This document shows positions 7,994 to 16,582 of a stretch of DNA of 27,607 bases, piece by piece; position 1 is the first letter of the stretch, and each line of letters starts with the position of its first letter. The translations under genes and the position numbers were made by a program. The notes below the pieces were generated by a model, which had not been told where the DNA came from, ran no database searches, and worked only from the letters and a program-made list of their open reading frames with translations. Source of the DNA: Firmicutes bacterium UBA6226 (GTDB taxonomy: Bacteria > Bacillota_A > Clostridia > Peptostreptococcales > Acidaminobacteraceae); NCBI GenBank assembly GCA_002441045.1, contig DJWQ01000251.1, positions 1 to 27,607 of the forward strand, in the 5' to 3' direction.

Positions 7994-8581
7994 ATGCATT
8001 TTATCAGCCATAGAGTCAATACAGTAGAGGAACTTAAGCGACTGCCATATGAGTATGGTGTGGAGATCGATTTGCGTGATGAGGGTAGTGATTTGATATT
8101 ATCTCATGATCCCTTTAGTTCAGGGGATCGATTTGAAGAATATCTGAAAGAATATCACCATGGTACGATGATCTTAAACATTAAGAGTGAACGAATTGAA
8201 CACAAAATCAAAACCTTGTTGGATCAATATCAGATAGAAAATTATTTTTTTCTAGACTCTTCCTTTCCAATGATCTATCTTTTATCAAGTCAAGGGGAAA
8301 AACGCATTGCTCTAAGATATTCTGAGTTTGAGGGGCTTGACACCATTAGAGCTATGGCTGGAAAAGTAGATTGGGTGTGGGTGGATTGTTTTACTTTACT
8401 ACCTATTAATCATGAGATATTTCTTGAGCTAAAAGCCCTTGGTTATAAAATTTGTCTCGTTTCACCAGAGCTTCAAGGTAGACCAGAAGATATAGAAGTT
8501 TATAAGCGACAGTCTTATGATGAAAAAATTGAGTGGGATGCGATTTGTACAAAGTTTTATAATATTGAAAGATGGAAATAG
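7994..8581 (+). CDS. Minimal glycerophosphodiester phosphodiesterase-like protein
   Basis: This short (195 residue) soluble protein keeps the GDPD active-site layout: H6-R7 at the extreme N terminus, E24-x-D26 in VEIDLR, and H38-D39 in SHDPF, then LNIKSE (~64-69), where GDPD enzymes carry a conserved acidic residue. The glycine of the usual HRG signature is missing (HRV), and at 195 residues it is shorter than the typical ~240. GDPD enzymes hydrolyse glycerophosphodiesters, and relatives act on phosphodiester-linked polymers. No signal peptide is seen, so it probably acts in the cytoplasm, perhaps on a phosphodiester or nucleotide-linked intermediate of this operon. The gene lies 9 nt after the GT2 gene with a strong AAGGAGAA site, and is followed by a terminator, so it is the last gene of the operon. 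Confidence 0.75.
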   Translation: MHFISHRVNTVEELKRLPYEYGVEIDLRDEGSDLILSHDPFSSGDRFEEYLKEYHHGTMILNIKSERIEHKIKTLLDQYQIENYFFLDSSFPMIYLLSSQGEKRIALRYSEFEGLDTIRAMAGKVDWVWVDCFTLLPINHEIFLELKALGYKICLVSPELQGRPEDIEVYKRQSYDEKIEWDAICTKFYNIERWK

Positions 8582-8617
8582 ATAATAAATTACCTGAATA
8601 AATTATATTAAAGTACT

Positions 8618-8649
8618 CCTTTTTTTCGTATGAAAAAAAGGTTTTTTTT
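8618..8649 (+). terminator. Rho-independent terminator of the glycan operon
   Basis: A CCTTTTTTT arm (8618-8626) pairs with AAAAAAAGG (8633-8641) across a six-base loop, followed by eight T residues (8642-8649). It lies 37 nt after the last glycan-operon stop. Confidence 0.85.
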
Positions 8650-8718
8650 ATGTAAGAAGTTTAAAAAGTCGTAATATGAATACTTTGTTACAGTAGGATT
8701 AAGTATTATTAAAGTGCA

Positions 8719-8746
8719 TTACAAAAGGAACTAAATCAGATAAAAT
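8719..8746 (+). promoter_or_regulatory. Putative sigma-A promoter for the cell-wall hydrolase gene
   Basis: TTACAA (8719-8724) and TAAAAT (8741-8746) are separated by 16 bp. They lie about 32 nt upstream of the ATG and downstream of the preceding terminator, as expected for an independent transcript. The match is moderate. Confidence 0.5.
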
Positions 8747-8778
8747 AGAGTCAAAGTTAGGTAGTGGAGGACAGACAT

Positions 8779-11676
8779 ATGAAGACAAAAATTAGCCTAT
8801 TGTTAACTGTGGTATTGCTTTTAACATTGTCATTGAGTTTCGCAGATGGCTTAACGGACATGCAAAAAAATAAAATTGACACATCCTTTAAGGGACTTTG
8901 GGTTGCAACTGTCCTTAATTTGGACTACCCAACTAAAGCGACGACAAGTGCAGATATGTTAAAAAAAGAAGCGATTGAAATTTTAGATAAAGCTCAAAGT
9001 ATGGGATTAAATGCAATCGTATTACAAGTTAGACCTGCAGGTGATGCGATTTATGCGTCTGCTTATTTCCCTTGGTCGAAGTATCTAACTGGGAAACAAG
9101 GCACTGCACCTTCTGGTGGATTTGACCCATTAGAATTTTGGATCGATGAAGCACATAAAAGGGGGTTAGAGCTTCACGCTTGGATTAATCCTTATCGAAT
9201 TACACGTAAAAATGCTTCTGATCCTTCCTATGATTATACTTCACTTGCTTATAACCATCCAGCAAGGCTACATCCTGATTGGGTTATAGAGCATACAGAT
9301 GGTAATTTGTATTTCGATCCAGGTAAACCAGAGGTTCGAAAATACCTAGTAGATAGTATCGATGAGTTAATTACCAAATACGATGTAGATGGCATTCATT
9401 TTGATGATTATTTTTACCCTAGCACGTCATTTGATGATGATAAAACTTATGACCAATTTGGTACTAGATTTAGTTCAAAAGCAGATTGGCGTAGAAATAA
9501 TGTTGATCAACTTATTAAAGAAATAAAGACGTTAATAGACGATAAGAAACCATCGATTCAGTTTGGGATCAGTCCATTTGGTATTTGGGCTAATGCGAAA
9601 AATAAATCAGGAGGCAGTGATACCAGCGGTTTTGAGTCGTTTTTCAACCAGTATGCAGATACAAAAAAATGGGTTGAAGAAGAGTGGATTGACTATATTG
9701 CACCTCAGTTGTATTGGGAAATCGGTTATAATGTTGCTGACTACTCAAAATTAGTAAAATGGTGGTCTGATGTCGTAGCCGGTACGGATGTTCATCTTTA
9801 TATTGGACATGCTGCATATCGTACTGGTGATAAGAGCATATCTAGCCCGTGGTATGGGGTTGACGAGATTGCGAGACAACTACAGTTGAATGAAACTTAT
9901 GATGCTGTAAAGGGTAGTATTTTTTTTAGATATTCATTTTTTAAATCTTCACCTTCACTCAGTGCATTGTTAACCGATTATTATGATGGCACATTGGACA
10001 TCGTAGCTGCAAACACAAAATTGACCATAGGACGGCCAGTAAAAGACGTTTCTACGACCAGTAATTATTACTTTATCGGAGGTGCTTCAAATCCCAATTT
10101 ACCGCTATATATTAACGGGGAAGAAGTTATTATAAGAACAAAGGATGGCTTCTTTGGCAAGTATGTCGCATTAAAATCAGGTAGAAACACATTTGTCGTG
10201 ACACAAGATGGTAAAACCGTAACACGTGTTATTACAAAAGTTGGCGTGACGCTTGCTTCGCCTATGGCAAAGGCAGAGATTATTAAAGGGTCTACTTGGC
10301 CGCAAACTGCAACGATGATCAACGAGGAAGAGGAGTTTAAGTTTTTCTGTAGAGCACCGATAGGCTCTACTGTTACTGCCACTTTAGGGGGCAAAACTTA
10401 TACATTAACGCCTGCAACGACAAAAAATAACAGTAGTAAATTATATGCTACAACGTATTCTTTAAAGATAAAAGCTCCTGTTCAAACCGGCTCAGCAAGA
10501 ATAGTTGATTATGGAAAACCAATCTATACTATGAAATATAATGGCGTTACAAATACACAAACGGGTAACGTTAATGTAAGAGTAATCATGAAAAATGCAC
10601 CTTTTACTGCAACTGTATCTTCTGCTAATGTAGATTCTTACCAGTCTGCTTCAGCTTCAAATGGAGCACATTATATCTTACAACCCGGTATGACGGATTT
10701 GGTAACGGGCATAAACGGCGACTACATTCGTTTATCATCGGGGATATGGGTTAAATCCAAGTCAGTTGAATTGAAAGATCAGAAAATGCCATATGTACAG
10801 TTGAAGTCAATCAGTAACCTAGTCGCAGAACGAAGCGAGACCATAACCTTTGATTTTTCAAATTTACCTATTGCATCTGCAGCATTTGATGGTGAAACAT
10901 TAAGAATTACATTTAATAAAACAAACTCTTCACGTCAAATTCCATTTAAGTCTAATAGTATGATTGCCTCTGCTGTAGTAAAGACAGATCAAGATAAAAC
11001 AGTCTATGAACTTAGTTTAAAAGATGTTAAAGGCTTTTCAGGGCATAATTTAGAAGTTTCGGGCACACAAGTGATCGTTACGTTAAAATCAAAATTTATT
11101 GCTAAGGGAACTCTACCACTCAAAGGTGCTGTCATTTTGTTGGATGCCGGACATGGTGGTACAGATACTGGCGCAATCGGTCTTCTAGGATATGATTTTC
11201 CTGAAAAAATGGTAACTCTAAATATCGTTAAAAAGCTAGAAAGTGAACTGAAAGAAAAGGGAGCAACGGTTGTATTGACGCGTAACGCTGATGAGTACGT
11301 CAGCTTAGATAAGCGATTAACGCAATCAATGGCATTGAATCCAGATTTAATGATTTCGATACATGCAGATAGCCTCGAAGATACTTCTGATTTAACCAAA
11401 ATTAGTGGTTTTACAGTCTATTATAAAGAAAGTTTATCTAAATCCTTGGCGATTAAGTTATCTCAGGCAATTGACTCTGAGTTCGATTTATACAATAGAG
11501 GCGTGAAAAATATGAATTTCTATATTGTGAGAAATACATGGACGCCTTCAGTCTTAATTGAAACTGGATTTATGCCAAGTCCTGTAGACTTTCAAGTCCT
11601 AAGTAGCCCAAATGAACAAGCCAGATTTGCAAAATCTTTATGCGAGGCTGTGGTATCGTATTTTAGTGGTGAATAG
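8779..11676 (+). CDS. Secreted peptidoglycan hydrolase: GHL10-type glycosidase fused to N-acetylmuramoyl-L-alanine amidase
   Basis: I start at ATG 8779, eight nt after GTGGAGG. The in-frame GTG at 8764 lies within that ribosome binding site, so it is unlikely. The product is 965 residues. Residues 1-22 are a signal peptide (KTK then a Leu/Val core, ending SFADG). Residues ~32-375 match the GHL10/DUF187 glycosyl-hydrolase-like family, with FKGLWVATVLNLDYP, HAWINPYR and DGIHFDDYFYP (204-214). A middle region (~375-780) contains beta-rich segments, including an SH3-like stretch near YILQPG. Residues ~782-965 are an amidase_3 domain with its zinc and catalytic set H792 (DAGHGG), E809, H862 (SIHAD) and E928 (IETGF). 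It should cleave stem peptides from muramic acid and probably also cut glycan strands outside the cell. It has its own promoter and terminator. Confidence 0.9.
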   Translation: MKTKISLLLTVVLLLTLSLSFADGLTDMQKNKIDTSFKGLWVATVLNLDYPTKATTSADMLKKEAIEILDKAQSMGLNAIVLQVRPAGDAIYASAYFPWSKYLTGKQGTAPSGGFDPLEFWIDEAHKRGLELHAWINPYRITRKNASDPSYDYTSLAYNHPARLHPDWVIEHTDGNLYFDPGKPEVRKYLVDSIDELITKYDVDGIHFDDYFYPSTSFDDDKTYDQFGTRFSSKADWRRNNVDQLIKEIKTLIDDKKPSIQFGISPFGIWANAKNKSGGSDTSGFESFFNQYADTKKWVEEEWIDYIAPQLYWEIGYNVADYSKLVKWWSDVVAGTDVHLYIGHAAYRTGDKSISSPWYGVDEIARQLQLNETYDAVKGSIFFRYSFFKSSPSLSALLTDYYDGTLDIVAANTKLTIGRPVKDVSTTSNYYFIGGASNPNLPLYINGEEVIIRTKDGFFGKYVALKSGRNTFVVTQDGKTVTRVITKVGVTLASPMAKAEIIKGSTWPQTATMINEEEEFKFFCRAPIGSTVTATLGGKTYTLTPATTKNNSSKLYATTYSLKIKAPVQTGSARIVDYGKPIYTMKYNGVTNTQTGNVNVRVIMKNAPFTATVSSANVDSYQSASASNGAHYILQPGMTDLVTGINGDYIRLSSGIWVKSKSVELKDQKMPYVQLKSISNLVAERSETITFDFSNLPIASAAFDGETLRITFNKTNSSRQIPFKSNSMIASAVVKTDQDKTVYELSLKDVKGFSGHNLEVSGTQVIVTLKSKFIAKGTLPLKGAVILLDAGHGGTDTGAIGLLGYDFPEKMVTLNIVKKLESELKEKGATVVLTRNADEYVSLDKRLTQSMALNPDLMISIHADSLEDTSDLTKISGFTVYYKESLSKSLAIKLSQAIDSEFDLYNRGVKNMNFYIVRNTWTPSVLIETGFMPSPVDFQVLSSPNEQARFAKSLCEAVVSYFSGE

Positions 11677-11738
11677 GTACTTAAAGCAAGTAATTAAATG
11701 CTGACTATGCAAAAAACTGAGTAGGGCAAATATTAATA

Positions 11739-11782
11739 AAACACCAAGATTGAAAATGAAAATCTTGGTGTTTGTTTTTTTT
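11739..11782 (+). terminator. Strong Rho-independent terminator after the hydrolase gene
   Basis: Perfect 13-bp arms AAACACCAAGATT (11739-11751) and AATCTTGGTGTTT (11761-11773) enclose a nine-base loop. They are followed by G and eight T residues (11775-11782). Confidence 0.93.
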
Positions 11783-11842
11783 GCTTAGAAATGGTGTAAC
11801 AATTTGTTCACATAATATTTGAAATCTATTATCAAATCACTA

Positions 11843-11871
11843 TTTACAGAGATTGATAAATAGAGTAATAT
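11843..11871 (+). promoter_or_regulatory. Sigma-A promoter of the marR-ABC exporter operon
   Basis: TTTACA (11843-11848) and TAATAT (11866-11871) are separated by exactly 17 bp. The predicted start site near 11878 falls inside the palindromic region described next. The leader to the MarR ATG would be about 160 nt; beyond the palindrome I see no further signal in it. Confidence 0.7.
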
Positions 11872-11923
11872 ATATTTCGTACACGAAACTTCGCACACGA
11901 AGTATCGTGTGCGAAATATATTT
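11867..11923. promoter_or_regulatory. Nested palindromic operator, probable MarR-binding site
   Basis: Two direct copies of TTCGYACACGAA (11876-11887 and 11890-11901) are followed by an inverted copy (TCGTGTGCGAA, 11905-11915). Copies two and three form perfect 11-bp arms around AGTA. An outer pair, TATATTTCG (11871-11879) and CGAAATATA (11912-11920), encloses the whole. The site overlaps the end of the -10 element and the predicted start, so a bound protein would block transcription. No T-run follows, which argues against a terminator. MarR regulators classically bind short palindromes at their own promoters, so autorepression is the likely role. Confidence 0.65.
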
Positions 11924-12036
11924 ATTTTAAATCGTTTGCTATTTAAACCCAGTGAATTTATGAGAATGGTTTATCAGATTTGCTTAGACAATTGTCATAA
12001 ATAAACTTGGTTTTTATAAAGAGAGGAGTGACAGAT

Positions 12037-12480
12037 ATGGACCCTTTTGAACGCGGTTATGAAGTCATGAAAAGAGTCAAAAGACTTAAAGAGTCATTGC
12101 ATGGCAACATGAGCAGAATATTCAAGGACGTCAATCTAACGGGACCACAAGGTATGGTCGTTGGCTTGTTGTTTAGAATGGGACCACTAAAAATAAGTGA
12201 AATTTCGCAACATATGGGATTGTCCATGAGCACTGTATCAGGAATTTTGGATCGGCTTGAACGCGATAATATTGTTTATCGAGAGAAGAGTGAGACTGAT
12301 GGTAGAGTGATCTTGGTTAAACTAACAGAGGATTTTAAGAAAAACTCAACGCATTCATTTTCTAAAATGCATCACCGTTGGGATAAGACACTTAATTTAG
12401 CTACAGACGAGGAGATTGACAAAATTCTTGAAGCGCTTGATATATTAGAGCGTTTGGTAGAAGAGTCAAAAGATCTTTAA
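12037..12480 (+). CDS. MarR-family transcriptional regulator
   Basis: The ATG at 12037 follows AGAGGAG with an 8-nt spacing and gives 147 residues, a normal MarR length. An in-frame TTG at 12007 would add ten residues upstream of the ribosome binding site and is disfavoured. The winged-helix region is clear: LKISEISQHMGLSMSTVSGI (about 51-70) holds the helix-turn-helix, and YREKSETDGRVILVKLT (about 81-97) is the beta wing with the family's D-x-R (D88, R90). The flanking helices would form the dimer interface. No cysteine is present, so sensing by ligand binding is more likely than thiol oxidation. It lies 33 nt upstream of a two-gene ABC exporter, and its promoter carries a palindrome, so it probably represses itself and the exporter until a substrate of the exporter is present. 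Confidence 0.92.
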   Translation: MDPFERGYEVMKRVKRLKESLHGNMSRIFKDVNLTGPQGMVVGLLFRMGPLKISEISQHMGLSMSTVSGILDRLERDNIVYREKSETDGRVILVKLTEDFKKNSTHSFSKMHHRWDKTLNLATDEEIDKILEALDILERLVEESKDL

Positions 12481-12513
12481 ATTTAGTAAGAACAATAAAA
12501 GAGGAGACAATTT

Positions 12514-14619
12514 ATGACAAAGTTAATAAAGTTCTTAAAGCCGTTTACGTTGCTAATTCTATTAGCCGTAGCGCTTTTATATGGTCAAGCGCAAGCGGAT
12601 CTCGCTCTGCCAGACTATATGTCTAATATTGTAAATGTCGGTATTCAAAGTAGTGGTATGGATTCAGCGACACCTGAAGTTTTCACGGAATCTGACCTTG
12701 GTAATATTCTGATGTTCATGTCAACGGAAGATCGTGAAGTTGTATCTGAAGTATATGAGCTGGTTAAAAGTGATCAGCCTGAATATGCAGATTATGCTGA
12801 ACGTTATGCCAATCTTAATGGTGCGGACATCTATGTCTTAAATAAAGACAAAGTAGTTGATACAGATCAGCTTGATTTGATCATGTCAAAATACATGGTT
12901 GAAATTGGTGCTAAAATGGGCGGTAAAGAGATAGATTTATCAAATCTTGAAGATTCTCTAATCGTTCAAATGGGACAAGATGCCAATATTAAGTACTCAG
13001 AAAACTTAGGTCTTGATGTTGCAAAGATTCAAAAGAACTATATCTTAAAAACAGGTGGCATAATGCTACTGATTTCATTATTAGGAGCACTGGCTTCAAT
13101 ATCCGTTGGCTTGATCGCTGCAAGAGTTGCAGCAGGTGTTGGTCGCAATCTCAGAAAGGCTGTATTTACAAAAGTTGAGAGCTTTTCAAATGCAGAGTTT
13201 GATAAATTTTCTACCGCTTCTTTAATTACGAGAAGCACAAATGATATAACTCAAATTCAAACACTTATGGTTATGATGATTAGAATGGTATTCTACGCAC
13301 CACTTATGGGAGTAGGTGGGGTTATTAGAGCGCTTGATAAAAGTTCAAGTATGTCTTGGATAATAGCCATTGCAGTCATCATCCTACTTGGATTTATAGT
13401 CGTTGTATTTTCGATTGCTTTACCAAAGTTTAAAGCAATTCAGAAAATGGTAGACAAGCTAAACCTTGTCGTAAGAGAAAATCTTACTGGTATGATGGTT
13501 GTAAGGGCATTTAATACACAATCCTTTGAAGAAAATCGTTTCGATAAGGCCAATCAAGATTTAACTAAAACAAACCTCTTTGTAGGAAGAACTATGGCGT
13601 TTATGTTTCCTGTAATGATGCTTATTATGAACGGTGTAACGCTTACAATTGTTTGGATTGGCGCACATCAAATTGCTGATGCAACCATGCAAGTTGGTGA
13701 TATGATGGCGTTTATGCAATATGCAATCCAAATTATTATGTCGTTCTTAATGCTTTCAATGATGTTCATTATGATTCCAAGAGCTTCTGTAAGTGCAGGT
13801 CGTGTGGCTGAAGTCCTTGAAACTGAGCTGACAATTTTAGATCCAAAACAACCAAAAGCTGTCAATAAAAATGGTAAAGGTGAAGTTGAGTTTAAGAATG
13901 TATCATTTAAGTTTCATGGGGCTGAAGAAAACATGATCAAAAATGTGTCGTTTAAGGCTGAAGCTGGTAAAATGACAGCGATTATAGGTTCAACTGGTTC
14001 AGGGAAGACGACACTGATTAATTTGATTCCTAGATTTTATGATGTAACTGAAGGTCAAGTGTTGGTAGATGGTGTACCTGTAAATGAAGTAAATCAGTCT
14101 GATCTTAGATCGATTATTGGATATGCGCCACAAAAAGCCTCTTTGTTTAGTGGAACAATTAAATCAAACTTGTTATTTGCTGATGAAGCTGCAAGTATGC
14201 TTAATTTAGAAGAATCACTTGATATTGCACAAGCAACTGAATTTGTTTCAGAAAAGCCTGAAGGTATAGATTCGCCGATTTCTCAAAGTGGTGGTAATGT
14301 CTCTGGTGGACAAAAACAAAGGTTATCGATCGCACGTGCAATTGTTAAAAAACCAAAGATTTATATCTTTGATGACACTTTCTCGGCACTGGACTACAAA
14401 ACAGATGTCGCTTTAAGAAGTGCGCTTAAACAAAAAACAGATAATGCTACCGTTATTTTAGTCGCTCAGCGTATTGCAACGATTAAAAATGCGGATCAAA
14501 TACTCGTATTGGATGAAGGCAAATTAGTTGGTGTTGGAACACACTCTGAGTTGATGCAATCTTGTAAAACGTATCAAGAAATAGCACTTTCTCAGCTTAG
14601 CATGGAGGAATTGGCATGA
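12514..14619 (+). CDS. Heterodimeric ABC exporter subunit with degenerate ATP site and extracellular insertion
   Basis: The protein is 701 residues with an N-terminal six-helix exporter domain and a C-terminal ATPase. Helix 1 (about 10-28) and helix 2 (about 178-200) are separated by an acidic, soluble stretch of about 130 residues (45-175), much longer than the usual loop and predicted to lie outside the cell. ATPase motifs are Walker A GSTGSGKT (492-499), signature VSGGQ (596-600) and Walker B IYIFDD (D620). Aspartate D621 replaces the catalytic glutamate, and glutamine Q652 replaces the switch histidine. Its own Walker site is therefore expected to be non-hydrolytic, while its intact signature completes the active site of the partner. 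It probably pairs with the next gene product, as in BmrCD, LmrCD or TM287/288-type drug exporters. A GAGGAG site precedes the ATG. Confidence 0.92.
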   Translation: MTKLIKFLKPFTLLILLAVALLYGQAQADLALPDYMSNIVNVGIQSSGMDSATPEVFTESDLGNILMFMSTEDREVVSEVYELVKSDQPEYADYAERYANLNGADIYVLNKDKVVDTDQLDLIMSKYMVEIGAKMGGKEIDLSNLEDSLIVQMGQDANIKYSENLGLDVAKIQKNYILKTGGIMLLISLLGALASISVGLIAARVAAGVGRNLRKAVFTKVESFSNAEFDKFSTASLITRSTNDITQIQTLMVMMIRMVFYAPLMGVGGVIRALDKSSSMSWIIAIAVIILLGFIVVVFSIALPKFKAIQKMVDKLNLVVRENLTGMMVVRAFNTQSFEENRFDKANQDLTKTNLFVGRTMAFMFPVMMLIMNGVTLTIVWIGAHQIADATMQVGDMMAFMQYAIQIIMSFLMLSMMFIMIPRASVSAGRVAEVLETELTILDPKQPKAVNKNGKGEVEFKNVSFKFHGAEENMIKNVSFKAEAGKMTAIIGSTGSGKTTLINLIPRFYDVTEGQVLVDGVPVNEVNQSDLRSIIGYAPQKASLFSGTIKSNLLFADEAASMLNLEESLDIAQATEFVSEKPEGIDSPISQSGGNVSGGQKQRLSIARAIVKKPKIYIFDDTFSALDYKTDVALRSALKQKTDNATVILVAQRIATIKNADQILVLDEGKLVGVGTHSELMQSCKTYQEIALSQLSMEELA

Positions 14620-16487
14620 GTGAAAAGAATAAAGATATGAAACCTTCTCAAGGTAGAAGGGGTCCAGGCTTTGGTGGTCCTCATGGTGCTATGATGGGCG
14701 GCGCAAAAGCTAAGGACTTTAAAGGCACGATTAGACGGTTGTTAAATTACTTGGGTGAATATAAATTAAGAATTATTGTTGTTATTATTTTTGCTATTGG
14801 CAGTACAACATTTGGTATCGTCGGACCTAAACTCTTAGGTAAGGCTACGACGAAAATCTTTGAAGGTATACTATCAAAAGTTACTGGAACAGGTGCTGGC
14901 ATCGACTTTGGCTACATCGGTGGTATCATCCTGACACTGGTCGGATTATATGGTCTAAGTGCTTTATTATCCTATATTCAAGGCTTTATAATGACTGGCG
15001 TAGCAATGAAGGTTAGCTACAACATGAGACGAGATATCAGTGAGAAAATTAACCGAATACCTCTTAAATACTATGATGATACCAACCATGGTGAAGTTCT
15101 TTCAAGAATTACGAATGACGTAGATACAGTTAGTACAACGCTAAATCAGAATATGACTCAGATAATCACATCTGCTACACAAGTAATTGGTGTTCTTGCA
15201 ATGATGATCAGCATCAGTGGTTTGATGACGCTCGTTGCTTTAGCAATTATACCGATTTCAATGTTTTTAGTTATGATGATCGTTAAACAGTCACAAAAGT
15301 ACTTTAAAGAACAGCAAAAGCAATTGGGTCATGTTAATGGTCATATAGAGGAAATGTTTGGTGGCCATACGATAATCAAAGCCTTTAATGGTGAGAAAAA
15401 GAGTATTGAGCAGTTTGAAACCTACAATGATGCACTCTATAAAACCGCATGGAAATCGCAATTCTTATCATCAATTATGATGCCTATGATCAATATCGTT
15501 GGCAACATGGGATACGTTGCAGTGTGTGTACTAGGTGGATCACTTGCTGCTAAGCAAGCGATCGAGGTAGGAGACATTCAAGCATTTATTCAATATGTAA
15601 GAAACTTTACTCAACCTATATCACAGCTTGCCAATATTTCAAATGTGCTTCAACAAACAGCAGCTGCTGCCGAAAGAGTTTTTGAATTCTTAGATGAAAG
15701 TGAAGAACTGGTAGATACTGAAAATCCAGTAAATGCATCAAATATCGATGGTGTAGTCGAGTTTAGAAATGTACACTTTGGATACAATGAAAATCAAACC
15801 ATCATTAATGATTTCTCGGTAAAAGTTGAAAAAGGTCAAAAAGTTGCTATCGTTGGACCGACAGGCGCCGGTAAAACTACTATGGTAAAACTATTGATGC
15901 GTTTTTACGATATTCAATCAGGAAAAATTCTCCTTGATGGAAAAGAAATTAGAGATTTTAAACGTTATGATTTAAGAGATCAGTTTGGTATGGTTCTTCA
16001 GGACGCTTGGTTATACAATGGCACAATCATGGAAAACATTCGATATGGTAACCTAAATGCAACTGATGAAGACGTTATTGCAGCTGCTAAAGCAGCGCAT
16101 GTTGATAGCTTTGTGCATATGTTACCAGGCGGCTATAATATGATTCTGAATGAGGAAGCAAGTAATGTATCGCAAGGCCAAAAACAGTTGATTACAATTG
16201 CAAGAGCATTTTTATCGGATCCTAAGCTATTGATTCTTGATGAAGCGACAAGTTCTGTAGATACAAGAACTGAAGTTCAAATTCAACAGGCAATGAATCG
16301 TTTGATGGAAAATCGCACGAGCTTTATTATAGCGCATAGACTTTCGACCATCAGAGATGCAGATATGATTTTGGTTATGAATCATGGTGATATCGTTGAA
16401 CAGGGGACGCATACTGAATTACTTGCGCGCAATGGTTTCTATGCAGATCTATATAACAGTCAATTCGAAACTGAAGCCGCGAGTTAA
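14616..16487 (+). CDS. Heterodimeric ABC exporter subunit with catalytic ATP site
   Basis: This 623-residue exporter half starts with a Gly/Lys-rich cytoplasmic leader (about residues 1-35, RRGPGFGGPHGAMMGG). Six membrane helices and a C-terminal ATPase follow. Motifs are Walker A GPTGAGKTT (414-422), Walker B LLILDE with D542 and catalytic E543, and switch histidine H574 (IIAHRLSTI). The signature is altered to VSQGQ (518-522) instead of SGGQ. Its Walker half is thus competent while its signature is degenerate, the mirror image of the preceding subunit, which is the known asymmetry of heterodimeric multidrug exporters. The ATG overlaps the previous stop by 4 nt (ATGA), which ensures coupled synthesis of the pair. 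The substrate is unknown; a MarR regulator upstream suggests drugs or other hydrophobic toxic compounds. A terminator follows. Confidence 0.93.
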   Translation: MSEKNKDMKPSQGRRGPGFGGPHGAMMGGAKAKDFKGTIRRLLNYLGEYKLRIIVVIIFAIGSTTFGIVGPKLLGKATTKIFEGILSKVTGTGAGIDFGYIGGIILTLVGLYGLSALLSYIQGFIMTGVAMKVSYNMRRDISEKINRIPLKYYDDTNHGEVLSRITNDVDTVSTTLNQNMTQIITSATQVIGVLAMMISISGLMTLVALAIIPISMFLVMMIVKQSQKYFKEQQKQLGHVNGHIEEMFGGHTIIKAFNGEKKSIEQFETYNDALYKTAWKSQFLSSIMMPMINIVGNMGYVAVCVLGGSLAAKQAIEVGDIQAFIQYVRNFTQPISQLANISNVLQQTAAAAERVFEFLDESEELVDTENPVNASNIDGVVEFRNVHFGYNENQTIINDFSVKVEKGQKVAIVGPTGAGKTTMVKLLMRFYDIQSGKILLDGKEIRDFKRYDLRDQFGMVLQDAWLYNGTIMENIRYGNLNATDEDVIAAAKAAHVDSFVHMLPGGYNMILNEEASNVSQGQKQLITIARAFLSDPKLLILDEATSSVDTRTEVQIQQAMNRLMENRTSFIIAHRLSTIRDADMILVMNHGDIVEQGTHTELLARNGFYADLYNSQFETEAAS

Positions 16488-16539
16488 TTAGAAAAAAATA
16501 GTTACTCAATAAATGAATTAATAAACAAACGTGTTATAA

Positions 16540-16582
16540 AAAACAGTTGCCAATCTAGTTATTAGATAAGCAACTGTTTTTT
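16540..16582 (+). terminator. Rho-independent terminator of the exporter operon
   Basis: AAAACAGTTGC (16540-16550) pairs with GCAACTGTTTT (16570-16580). A short inner stem (ATCTA 16553-16557 with TAGAT 16563-16567) lies in the loop, and a T-run to 16582 follows. Confidence 0.88.

Noticed and set aside
11870..11925. Palindrome upstream of marR as a Rho-independent terminator
   Set aside because: A clean terminator already ends the preceding gene at 11739-11782, no T-run follows the palindrome, and it overlaps a consensus promoter.
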